Shown here one piece after another: positions 20,938-27,772 of a DNA stretch of 34,258 bases. Origin of the DNA: a virus; the IMG/VR virus record IMGVR_UViG_3300020122_000232, positions 1 to 34,258 of that record; one strand, given 5' to 3'. The number at the start of each line of letters is the position of its first letter. Positions within the stretch are counted from its first letter, which is position 1. The position numbers and the translations under genes are program-made. The notes beneath the pieces were generated by a model. It was not told where the DNA came from. It saw only the letters and a list, made by a program, of their open reading frames with translations, and ran no database searches.

Positions 20938-21105
20938 ATGTCTAAATCCGTCAAAGAAATGACCGCTTCTGAATATAAAGAGTGGTTGTACAACAACCCC
21001 GACGAAGCTAAGAAACTAGATGAAGCCACGTCCCCGAAGGTAGCCACCCCTTCGGGACTCTGGCGAAATGGCGTGTGGGTCAACTTGGAGCCGAAACAAG
21101 AGTAG
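20938..21105 (+). CDS. 55-residue protein sharing the scaffold C-terminal motif
   Basis: The frame ATG 20938 to TAG 21103-21105 encodes 55 residues, with AAAGGGAATC as SD. Residues 8-26 (MTASEYKEWLYNNPDEAKK) match the pattern of the scaffold C-terminus (MNAAEYEKFILDPENRKK): M-x-A-x-E-Y-x5-x2-P-x3-KK. The rest is a short beta-like tail (GLWRNGVWVNLEP). It may bind the same partner as the scaffold, probably the capsid protein, but the homology is from pattern only. Confidence 0.6.
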   Translation: MSKSVKEMTASEYKEWLYNNPDEAKKLDEATSPKVATPSGLWRNGVWVNLEPKQE

Positions 21106-21117
21106 TTCACTTGTGAA
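21106..21117. repeat. Dyad TTCAC-TT-GTGAA, copy 4
   Basis: Perfect dyad between the stop of the 55-residue gene and the end of the antisense zinc-ribbon gene. On the minus strand it reads TTCACAAGTGAACTAC, identical over 16 nt to 25794-25809. Confidence 0.5.
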
Positions 21118-21120
21118 GTA

Positions 21121-21438
21121 CTATACGCCCGCTTTCTTGTGAATCCCGCGCGTATTGTGCCCAGCACCTCGGTGCCCACTATTTCCGTTCGACAGAGACG
21201 GTGATGATATCGCTTTAATTTGGGATTGGCAGGCAGGACACCGTTTGTCGCTCTCGTGCGGAAGGCGGGCGAACTCTTTTCCGCAAATGACACATTTGTA
21301 CTTTTTTAGCAGCGCATCTAACGTCTGCTGAAGTCTACTCAGTTTCTGCTCAAAGGACGCGACCCGTGCATCAAGGGCAGATACCTGAGCTGAGATTTGA
21401 TCGTTACGGACCCGTGTGCGTTTGAACCACCCAAACAT
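21121..21438 (-). CDS. Antisense coiled-coil/zinc-ribbon protein
   Basis: 105 residues on the minus strand. MFGWFKRTR is followed by a coiled coil (14-44) and a four-Cys ribbon (YKCVICGKEF near 48-57, RCPACQ near 66-71). The tail after about residue 80 is low complexity. No SD precedes its ATG and the divergent gene starts only 32 nt away. It is one of five antisense genes in this half of the window. The ribbon argues that the frame is real. Confidence 0.6.
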   Translation of the reverse strand: MFGWFKRTRVRNDQISAQVSALDARVASFEQKLSRLQQTLDALLKKYKCVICGKEFARLPHESDKRCPACQSQIKAISSPSLSNGNSGHRGAGHNTRGIHKKAGV

Positions 21439-21470
21439 AGGAAAAATAGAGTATCACAAATACGCGAAAA

Positions 21471-22796
21471 ATGCAATTAGCATACCGCATACCCCCAAAT
21501 CGTGCCCAAGCAGGGACCCGAGCCGCTAAATGGATCAATCCGGATAAGAACGAAATCCTGATACCTAATGCGGAAGCGGCCTATGCCCAAATACAGGCAC
21601 TTGAAAAAGCCCTGAAACCGGGGATTTCTAAAAATCGTCGCGCAGAGCTATTAATAGCCCGTGCAATGATTTTTGAGGCTCTTGGTACCCCCGCGATGCT
21701 AAAAGCCGCCCAGCAAGCCTGGGATTGCACTAAAACGGCAATTACAGCGCATCTGATGGCCGTTGCATACCACCACCTAGGGGACATACCCAAAGCGTGT
21801 GATTTTTACTACAAAGCGCACGCCTATCCCCATGAGGCGGGATTCAGCATCGACTTAGCCTACACCCAAGCCCTTCTTTTCGATGGCCGGTGGACCGAGG
21901 CCCATAAAGAAACCCTGAAACTCAAAAAGCGCATGGTTTACGCGGCATACCTGCCGGAATGGGACCGGAAACCGTGCAAGGAACTCTCACTCATCAGTGA
22001 GGGTGGGTACGGGGATTTGATTCATACGGGTCGCTGGATTCCCATTCTGAACCAGATGGTTGAAAAATTAACCATCTACCTGCCGCCTTACTTTTTCCAG
22101 AGCGGGTTCGTGGATATGTTCCGCCGCCAGAAATGGTGCCCGGAGATTCGTTTACTAACTGAAGTACCGCAAAAAGTTCCCGCAGTCGGATTTTTTGACC
22201 TGCCCGCCGTGTTCAACGTGCAACCGGATAACATTCCGGAACCGCTAACGTTTGAACCGGATCCCGAGCGAGTGGAGTACTTCAAAAAATACATTAATGC
22301 GCCGGAAACTCGTACCCAGCCTTATGTTGGAATTTGCTGGGGCGCTCGGGCGATGGAAACGCCGCTTGTTGCAGCCGGGATTTATCGGACTTTAACCGAA
22401 AAACAGACCGAACAAATTCTCGCATCCGGTTTTGGTACCGCGAAGTTTGTCAAACTACAAAAAGAAGGTCTGGACGAACTCCTCTTTCCCATGATTCGGC
22501 CCGTAATTTCTTCTTGGGACGACACGGCGGCCATAATTAAAAATTTGGATTTCGTGATTACAGTGGATACCGCTGTTGCCCATTTAGCCGCGTCTATGGG
22601 AAAAGAAACGTGGGTAGTCTTATCCGGGGCGCTGGACTGGAAGTTCGGACTGAGTGAGTTCACCTGTCCCTGGTACCCAACTATGCGATTGTTCAAAAAT
22701 AATGGATTCGGATTCAACCAAGCCGTGTCCAATCTTTGTTCGGCGTTGACGAAACGGGAAGGTATTAAGGTATCTTCGGGTGAAGGCACTTTGTAA
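21471..22796 (+). CDS. TPR protein with GT-B (heptosyltransferase-like) domain, copy 2
   Basis: 441 residues, paralogous to the product of 6878-8065. TPR-like helices cover about 35-150 (AHLMAVAYHHLGDIPKACDF). The GT-B part contains LISEGGYGDLIHTGRW (174-189), VGICWGARAMETP, SWDDTAAIIKNLDFVITVDT and AVAHLAASMGKE, each matching the first copy. It has no SD and starts 32 nt from a divergent gene. The 3' end lies antisense to a nuclease gene (22620-22796 overlap). It probably glycosylates a virion component; substrate unknown. Confidence 0.75.
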   Translation: MQLAYRIPPNRAQAGTRAAKWINPDKNEILIPNAEAAYAQIQALEKALKPGISKNRRAELLIARAMIFEALGTPAMLKAAQQAWDCTKTAITAHLMAVAYHHLGDIPKACDFYYKAHAYPHEAGFSIDLAYTQALLFDGRWTEAHKETLKLKKRMVYAAYLPEWDRKPCKELSLISEGGYGDLIHTGRWIPILNQMVEKLTIYLPPYFFQSGFVDMFRRQKWCPEIRLLTEVPQKVPAVGFFDLPAVFNVQPDNIPEPLTFEPDPERVEYFKKYINAPETRTQPYVGICWGARAMETPLVAAGIYRTLTEKQTEQILASGFGTAKFVKLQKEGLDELLFPMIRPVISSWDDTAAIIKNLDFVITVDTAVAHLAASMGKETWVVLSGALDWKFGLSEFTCPWYPTMRLFKNNGFGFNQAVSNLCSALTKREGIKVSSGEGTL

Positions 22797-23222
22797 ATAA
22801 GCGTGTTTTTCGATTACCGAAATCACGTTTCGATTGCAGTTATCACAAAGTAGTCCACGTACACACTCCCGGCATCCTTTGCAGTGCGCGTGGTCGTGAT
22901 CTACAGCCAAACGCTTTACCTCCCGAGGGGTGATTTTACAAACAGCGCACACTCCATTTTGGTTTGCAAGTAGACGATCATACTCCTTGAGAGTGATTCC
23001 GAATAAATAGCGCAACGCAGAATCTTTAACTTTGTCAGGGTTGTTCTTTTTCCACTGCATTCCGTTTGCATTGTGCCGGTCGGGATTGTCCTTTGCCCAC
23101 TTAGCGACACGCGATTTATGACAATCGGGGCATCGACTTGAACGGTGGCCCCGTTCTTTATAAAAAGCCATCTCTGGCAGCACCTTACCACATTTAGTAC
23201 ACGCTTTTGTCTGTTCATTCAT
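22620..23222 (-). CDS. Endonuclease VII-like HNH nuclease
   Basis: 200 residues from ATG 23222. An N-terminal four-Cys motif (C8, C11, C31, C34: ACTKCGKVL, SRCPDC) leads to the recombination endonuclease VII-type core: VCAVCKI (91-97), LAVDHDHAHCKGC (105-117) and VRGLLCDNCNR (121-131). The last 58 residues (142-200) are antisense to the glycosyltransferase gene and match no expected domain, so they may be read-through after insertion. A perfect sigma70 promoter lies at 23232-23260, and its expected start point is about 3 nt before this ATG, so the mRNA would be nearly leaderless. It cleaves DNA, probably for homing; the target is unknown. Confidence 0.8.
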   Translation of the reverse strand: MNEQTKACTKCGKVLPEMAFYKERGHRSSRCPDCHKSRVAKWAKDNPDRHNANGMQWKKNNPDKVKDSALRYLFGITLKEYDRLLANQNGVCAVCKITPREVKRLAVDHDHAHCKGCRECVRGLLCDNCNRNVISVIEKHAYLQSAFTRRYLNTFPFRQRRTKIGHGLVESESIIFEQSHSWVPGTGELTQSELPVQRPG

Positions 23223-23231
23223 AATAGACAT

Positions 23232-23260
23232 ATTATACCATATTTTCCATGGTTTGTCAA
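23232..23260 (-). promoter_or_regulatory. Consensus sigma70 promoter of the endonuclease VII-like gene
   Basis: On the minus strand TTGACA (23255-23260), a 17-nt spacer and TATAAT (23232-23237), an exact match in all 12 consensus bases. The -35 box ends 7 nt before the start codon of the plus-strand gene at 23268. Confidence 0.8.
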
Positions 23261-23267
23261 GTGATAA

Positions 23268-24362
23268 ATGCCTAATAGTTCTACCACAGTCGGCAGTATT
23301 GTTTCATATAGCAAAACCTTTCCAGACATTTCAGATGTAGTCCAGTCCACTTCTGCGGGAAATTCTTTGCAACCGGCTCTGACCATCGCTTGCGATGTGA
23401 TGACCGAAATCATCAAGCAAAATTTCAACTGGAAGTTCAACCGCATGGTTCCGGGAAACCAGTTTCCGTATTTCTATACGAACGGGTTTCAGCAGGACTA
23501 CGCGATTCCGGGATTAGTGAACCTTGGCTGGATCGAGCACGGCGAACTCGTTGATATCAACAACACGGCGATTCCCAAACCGGTGTGGCCTCTCGAAGTC
23601 GTTCGCGATCTTCCACGCACATCCACGCAATACGGGCGTCCGGGACAAGTTTGCTGGTATCCAAACGATCAGCTTTATTACGCTACATGGGGCGCGGCCA
23701 ACACAGGAAATTCGACTATCGGTCTGAACCCCGGCCCGAACATGGTCATAGGCCCGCTGCTTGGCGTATACGCTGCACCCATCAATCCTATTCTGCAGGT
23801 GCAAGACGCCTTCGGAAATCTCTGGGTTGTGACGACTTTCGGGACTACGGGTAACTCCAACCCCTTCTCTTCAAACCTGAACCCCACCTATCCCACCGCG
23901 CAGAACCCAAACCAAACCGCAACTACAGTTACAGACGGCACTGTCGTATGGACTGCGGTAAATCCCAAAGGCATGGGCATTCGCTGCTCACCTACACCCC
24001 CGCAAACCGGAATTGTGTATCAGTTTTCACTTACCGGCCAATGGCGAGCGTTTTCATTTACAGCGCAGAATGGCGCTCCGGGCGGGCCGTTCACCCAGTT
24101 CCAGCAAACCATCGAACCCATTCCCGACGATTTCGCGAAATATTTCCGCGACGGGTTTATCGCGTTAGCCTACGCCCACGCTCCGGACCCACGTAAACGC
24201 GCGAAATATCAGGATATGTACAACAACTGGATGAAATCCCTAAACGATGCCCGCCAACAAGCGGATCGCGAACGGGAAAACGCCGGGTTCTACCCGAGCA
24301 ATCCAACTCTCAGCGCAGGCGGCCTAACTTGGGTCGGTCCCGCATACCCATGGCCCAACTAA
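23268..24362 (+). CDS. Tail adaptor-like protein, copy 1, with beta insertion
   Basis: 364 residues. It is similar at both ends to the product of 26837-27772: TVGSIVSYSKTF near residue 7, FNWKFNRMVPGNQFPYFYTN near 54-73, and a C-terminal pair of helices (YFRDGFIALAYAHAP). This order fits head-tail adaptor proteins of podoviruses (T7 gp11-like). Between them, residues 175-235 form a beta module (DAFGNLWVVTTFGTTG, TDGTVVWTAVNPKG) related to modules in the 1402-residue protein. There is no SD; it starts in the context GATAAATG right behind the antisense nuclease promoter. Adaptor role inferred. Confidence 0.6.
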   Translation: MPNSSTTVGSIVSYSKTFPDISDVVQSTSAGNSLQPALTIACDVMTEIIKQNFNWKFNRMVPGNQFPYFYTNGFQQDYAIPGLVNLGWIEHGELVDINNTAIPKPVWPLEVVRDLPRTSTQYGRPGQVCWYPNDQLYYATWGAANTGNSTIGLNPGPNMVIGPLLGVYAAPINPILQVQDAFGNLWVVTTFGTTGNSNPFSSNLNPTYPTAQNPNQTATTVTDGTVVWTAVNPKGMGIRCSPTPPQTGIVYQFSLTGQWRAFSFTAQNGAPGGPFTQFQQTIEPIPDDFAKYFRDGFIALAYAHAPDPRKRAKYQDMYNNWMKSLNDARQQADRERENAGFYPSNPTLSAGGLTWVGPAYPWPN

Positions 24363-24601
24363 GCGTCCACTTCACAAGTGAACAGGTCACGTACCAACAG
24401 CCACCGCCCGCTGGTTCAGTTAGTGAAGCGATCCCGAACCAGACGTTGCAAAACGTGGTGTTTGTACTTTCTTCCGAACTGGATAATCCGGGGACGGTTC
24501 CGCCAGCAACTCCAGACAGCTTTCCCCGAGTGGCCGACGTGTATAGCGTGAATCCCAATCTTAGTCAGTTCTTTCCGATCAACGCGCCGCCAGCCCCATG
24601 A
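24350..24601 (+). CDS. Small Pro-rich hypothetical protein
   Basis: 83 residues from ATG 24350, which overlaps the end of the preceding gene by 13 nt. The frame is open further upstream, but no SD supports that. The protein is rich in Pro, Val and Ser and carries VLSSELDNPGTVPP, shared in form with ESSVLDNPGVSPVP of the gene at 24997. A TTCAC/GTGAA dyad lies inside it at 24371. Probably a small structural or fibre-associated protein. Confidence 0.55.
   Translation: MAQLSVHFTSEQVTYQQPPPAGSVSEAIPNQTLQNVVFVLSSELDNPGTVPPATPDSFPRVADVYSVNPNLSQFFPINAPPAP
24371..24382. repeat. Dyad TTCAC-AA-GTGAA, copy 5
   Basis: Perfect dyad directly after the stop of the adaptor-like gene, within the first codons of the next gene. 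Confidence 0.5.
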
Positions 24602-24771
24602 GCAAATTAAACCAGACCATCAACTCAACAGTGGCTACCGCTCCACAGAGTCCGACTCCCGGCGATTTGTATGACTGGAGTAAGTTTTATGGCGTGCCCG
24701 CACAAACCGTGCCGGTAGTTTCTTCCGTGATCGTGAATCCTAACCCAAGTCCCTATCCACCTCTTCCGTGA
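24598..24771 (+). CDS. 57-residue Pro-rich protein
   Basis: The frame ATG 24598 to TGA 24769-24771 encodes 57 residues. Its ATG overlaps the previous stop (ATGA), so it is probably coupled. Thr/Pro-rich with an aromatic centre (DLYDWSKFYGV) and a tail VSSVIVNPNPSPYPPLP, related in form to the LDNPG proteins next door. The last 32 nt lie antisense to the end of the minus-strand gene at 24740. Function unknown. Confidence 0.5.
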   Translation: MSKLNQTINSTVATAPQSPTPGDLYDWSKFYGVPAQTVPVVSSVIVNPNPSPYPPLP

Positions 24772-24985
24772 TTTTCTTTACTAAATATCCGTCACGGGGC
24801 CAATCCATTACGTACAGCATGAGAATATCTTGTTCATCGCAAAACCTTCCGACGCCCCAATGCAGCTCGCCGTGGGACGTGTAATGGTAGTTGCTGTAGT
24901 AGGCGTGATTGTAGACGGACAGTCCAATCGGCATATCGTCGGGCAAATTTTGCAGGACTTGTTTTAATTTTCCCACAGTGAACAT
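24740..24985 (-). CDS. Small antisense conserved-type protein
   Basis: 81 residues on the minus strand. MFTVGKLKQVLQNLPDDMPIG follows the pattern T-V-G-x-L-x3-L-x2-L-P-D-D-x-P found at the start of many small phage and bacterial proteins of unknown function. A beta-rich part follows (SVYNHAYYSNYHY). A proper SD (AGGAGA) lies 5 nt before its ATG. It is one of five minus-strand genes embedded in this plus-strand operon. No family name can be given. Confidence 0.65.
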   Translation of the reverse strand: MFTVGKLKQVLQNLPDDMPIGLSVYNHAYYSNYHYTSHGELHWGVGRFCDEQDILMLYVMDWPRDGYLVKKITEEVDRDLG

Positions 24986-24996
24986 AAAAGTCTCCT

Positions 24997-25386
24997 ATGA
25001 CCTTACACATAGAAATAGACGCCCAGAAACTAAACCCGCAGCCGAATCCAACCCCGGTCATTCCAGCCAACGGGGTTTCAACCGCGCCGTTTGTTGAATC
25101 CTCAGTTTTGGACAATCCGGGAGTTTCGCCTGTACCTGTTTTGGGTTCATCTGTACCCGTTCCGGGTACGCAAGACCCAGCGTTCATCATTACGACAGCG
25201 GACGCCCGAGCAACCTACCAATGGCCGGATGGGTCGTGGCGGCAATACCCCGTGAATTTACAAAGTGAAAATCTAGCTTACGGAACCGGGCCGCTTTACC
25301 AGAACGCCGGTGGATTTGGCGGACCAGTTAACAACCCCGGAACGAACCAGTCCAGCCCGTTCAATCCAGCAGTGGCGCAGCATTGA
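24997..25386 (+). CDS. Pro-rich hypothetical protein
   Basis: 129 residues. An N-terminal strand (TLHIEIDAQKL) is followed by a long Pro/Val/Gly-rich region with ESSVLDNPGVSPVPVLGSS, then a compact segment (ARATYQWPDGSWRQYPVNLQ) and a Gly/Asn/Pro tail. The SSxLDNPG motif is shared with the gene at 24350. No SD; the upstream TCTCCT is the complement of the divergent gene's SD. Probably a virion-associated protein, by context. Confidence 0.55.
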   Translation: MTLHIEIDAQKLNPQPNPTPVIPANGVSTAPFVESSVLDNPGVSPVPVLGSSVPVPGTQDPAFIITTADARATYQWPDGSWRQYPVNLQSENLAYGTGPLYQNAGGFGGPVNNPGTNQSSPFNPAVAQH

Positions 25387-25552
25387 CCGTACCGGAAGAA
25401 AGAACTTTATCCAGGGCCGCAATCGTTACGGTTCTGATTGCATCTTTATTAACCATCTCTGCTAAATAAGGACTCTCTAGCACTAATAAAGTTGTAGGAA
25501 GATTCTGAAGAAACATCATCGCATCCGTTTTCCGTTCAAAAACCGGTTCCAT
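25361..25552 (-). CDS. Small antisense helical protein
   Basis: 63 residues on the minus strand, helical (TDAMMFLQNLPTTLLVLESPYL, IRTVTIAALDKVL), not recognised. It has a strong SD (AGGAG) and its own promoter (25584-25612), which make it one of the best supported small genes. It converges with the gene at 24997 and overlaps its last 26 nt. Confidence 0.65.
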   Translation of the reverse strand: MEPVFERKTDAMMFLQNLPTTLLVLESPYLAEMVNKDAIRTVTIAALDKVLSSGTVNAAPLLD

Positions 25553-25583
25553 TTTATCTCCTTAGCATTTTAGCCATCAAACA

Positions 25584-25612
25584 AGTATACCTAATAAATG
25601 AACAAATGTCAA
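25584..25612 (-). promoter_or_regulatory. Sigma70 promoter of the antisense 63-residue gene
   Basis: On the minus strand TTGACA (25607-25612), a 17-nt spacer and TATACT (25584-25589). The -35 box overlaps the ATG of the plus-strand gene at 25606. Confidence 0.7.
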
Positions 25613-25974
25613 CTACTTTAACTGGAACTCAAAAGACCCTGCAAAGCGCCGAGAATTTAATCCCGCTTCCGGTAACTGGCCCCACCGCTCAGATTTTTTC
25701 CGAGGGCGATTCCGTAACCCAACTCCAGACCGTAGTTACATCCCTGATTTACCAAAGCAATTCCGTGAGCGTGACGGACGGAACGACCGCCGATTCACAA
25801 GTGAACTACGTAGGAAGCAATGGCGGCACACCAATGTTCGCAATCAAAAACCCCAATGGCGCAACACCGCCGAATTTAAATAGCCAGTTAGAAGCACCCG
25901 CAATTCCAGCAACCACAAACGAAGGTTTCAATACGAACGGAACAATCCGTCAAGGACTTATCGGCGCACTATGA
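25606..25974 (+). CDS. Hypothetical probable tail-region protein
   Basis: 122 residues, rich in Thr, Ser, Asn and Gly, beta-like, not recognised. Segments: GTQKTLQSAENLIPLPVTG, SLIYQSNSVSVTDG and MFAIKNPNGATPPNL. There is no SD, and its start codon overlaps the -35 box of the divergent gene. It ends in ATGA with the phosphatase gene, so the two are coupled. A TTCAC/GTGAA dyad lies inside at 25794. Confidence 0.6.
   Translation: MSTTLTGTQKTLQSAENLIPLPVTGPTAQIFSEGDSVTQLQTVVTSLIYQSNSVSVTDGTTADSQVNYVGSNGGTPMFAIKNPNGATPPNLNSQLEAPAIPATTNEGFNTNGTIRQGLIGAL
25794..25805. repeat. Dyad TTCAC-AA-GTGAA, copy 6
   Basis: Perfect dyad inside a coding region. With the following ACTAC it matches the minus strand at 21102-21117 over 16 nt. 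Confidence 0.5.
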
Positions 25975-26837
25975 GCAACGTCATTTTCCACTTGGTTCGG
26001 CACGGCAGAACCGCAGGCAACGAAAAAAACACCTATCGTGGCTGGTCGAATGAAGATTTCGCTCAACTTGACGAGAACGGAAAACAGGACGCTAAAGACG
26101 CTGGAATCTACCTTAAAGGGTTGGGTGTAGAAGCACCCGTCATCATCGCAGATGACCTTTCCCGAATCCAAGAAACCGCCAAGATTATCGCGGACATTTT
26201 AGGCACGAAAGAAATCATCACCGACAAACGGCTCCGGCCCGTAGACGTGGGCGATTACACCGGTAAGAGCAAAACCGCTTATCCGCTGGATGATTTTATG
26301 GACCACCCCGAGAAGAAGATTCCGGGCGGCGAATCCCTGAACACATTCAACAAACGCCAAGCCAAGGTTTTCGCGGACATCACAGAAGCCATCCCCACGG
26401 TTCGGAAACAACTCGGCAAACCCGTCGCGTTCGTAGTGATTGGCCACGGTTCCAACACTTCGTTTCTGTATCACTATGTGAACAAAGGCGGAAAAGAGGT
26501 CGGCTACGAGGGCATGACTGAACCCGGTGGAATTATGACTTTCACGAAGTCCGGGATCGAGCCGATTTTTAAAAAGCGCGACAAAGAAAAAAAGAAAGTC
26601 GCGTTGTATCCCGCCGATCACATAGCCGCCATGCCTGTTCCAAAAGGCGGTTCAAGTTGCTCGAAATGCGAATATCTCGGCAAAGATAAAAAAACCTGCA
26701 CCCAGAAAGATTTCATCGCCTGGGAAGGACCTAACAAACCTGCTGGGTCTGACGTAATTCCCGAGCCGATAGACGAATTCTGCTCAGATTGGTTCGACTG
26801 GGACGGAAGAAAAGAAGAATCCAAGAAGGATAACTAG
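25971..26837 (+). CDS. Histidine phosphatase fused to a four-Cys domain
   Basis: 288 residues. Residues 1-200 are a histidine phosphatase (phosphoglycerate mutase-like) domain: LVRHGRTAGN (8-17) with the catalytic H11, SRIQETAKII (64-73) and VVIGHGSN (155-162) with H159. After a basic linker (203-212), residues 222-275 hold four Cys (C230, C233, C243, C271) in GGSSCSKCEYLG, KTCTQ and DEFCSDWFDWDG. Such Cys/Trp tails occur in phage structural proteins and may bind metal. It dephosphorylates an unknown substrate. ATGA and TAGTG overlaps with its neighbours place it firmly in the tail operon. Confidence 0.8.
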   Translation: MSNVIFHLVRHGRTAGNEKNTYRGWSNEDFAQLDENGKQDAKDAGIYLKGLGVEAPVIIADDLSRIQETAKIIADILGTKEIITDKRLRPVDVGDYTGKSKTAYPLDDFMDHPEKKIPGGESLNTFNKRQAKVFADITEAIPTVRKQLGKPVAFVVIGHGSNTSFLYHYVNKGGKEVGYEGMTEPGGIMTFTKSGIEPIFKKRDKEKKKVALYPADHIAAMPVPKGGSSCSKCEYLGKDKKTCTQKDFIAWEGPNKPAGSDVIPEPIDEFCSDWFDWDGRKEESKKDN

Positions 26838-27772
26838 TGGCTACCACCATCACGGTAGGGCAAACCGTCTCCTACGCACAAACGTATACCGGATATCGCG
26901 CCCTGACAGTAGGTACAAACTCCGACCCCGCCGTTTCCGCTGCGAATATCATCCTTCAAACCATCATCGGCCCGCCCTTTATTTTCAACTGGAATCGTAG
27001 TTCCATCCCCCTTACAACTGCGGCAGGAACTCAAGATTACGCTACCGCCGTTGCATCGTTCGGATATATCGAAAAAGCCAGCTATAAAATTCCTTCAGCC
27101 ACGATTACCAACACAGTAGCCGCAAACGGAGTCGCGACCTACACAGCAACCAACACTTTTCGTCAAGGCGACCTAGTAACCGTAACCGGTACAACCAATG
27201 GCGGCGGGGTGTTCAACATTTCAAACCTCACGGTCAATTCCGCGACCAGTTCCCAGTTCACGGTGGTTTTGAACCAAACAGTGGGCAGCGCGGGAGACAC
27301 CGGCACTGCGGTAGTTGGCACCACGACAGAAATTTCGGAAGTTCTGAGCGTCATCGGCACCGGCAGCGAACTAGGATCGCCCGCTAAAATTTCAGCCCAG
27401 ATAGACGACAACGCGGGAAACATTACCTTCCGGTTGCTGCCGATTCCGGATCGCGTTTACACCGTCGAAGTGATTTTCCAAAAACGCCCACCCGCCCTAA
27501 TCACCGCGACCTCTAACACATGGGCACCCATCCCCGACCACTATTCCTACATTTACCAGTGGGGATTCCTCGCTCTGATGATGGCCTATAACAACGATGG
27601 CCGCTGGCTCGCTGCGAGTCAGAAATTCGTGTCAAGTCTTCTAGGCGTAGCGGAAGGTCTCACGGATTCTCAGAAAAACATTTTCCAGACGGCATGGCTG
27701 AACACCATGACTGAGCAGCAAACCGTCAACCTGAAGTCCTCGCAGGGTGTGCAGGAGAGACAAGCACTGTAA
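26837..27772 (+). CDS. Tail adaptor-like protein, copy 2, with beta insertion
   Basis: 311 residues, paralogous to the product of 23268-24362: TVGQTVSYAQTY (6-17), FIFNWNRSSIPLTTAAGTQDYA near 53-74, SFGYIEKASYK, and C-terminal helices (YIYQWGFLALMMAYNNDGRW). Residues 90-162 are an inserted beta module (GVATYTATNTFRQGDLVTV, FNISNLTVNSATSSQFTVVL) related to modules in the next gene's product. GTG start overlaps the previous stop (TAGTG) and the next gene starts in its stop (TAATG). Probable head-tail adaptor of a short tail; inferred. Confidence 0.6.
   Translation: MATTITVGQTVSYAQTYTGYRALTVGTNSDPAVSAANIILQTIIGPPFIFNWNRSSIPLTTAAGTQDYATAVASFGYIEKASYKIPSATITNTVAANGVATYTATNTFRQGDLVTVTGTTNGGGVFNISNLTVNSATSSQFTVVLNQTVGSAGDTGTAVVGTTTEISEVLSVIGTGSELGSPAKISAQIDDNAGNITFRLLPIPDRVYTVEVIFQKRPPALITATSNTWAPIPDHYSYIYQWGFLALMMAYNNDGRWLAASQKFVSSLLGVAEGLTDSQKNIFQTAWLNTMTEQQTVNLKSSQGVQERQAL

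Noticed and set aside
22797-23267. A second group I intron beside the endonuclease VII-like gene
   Set aside because: Neither neighbouring plus-strand gene is visibly interrupted and no P3/P7-like pairings were found in the short non-coding pieces.
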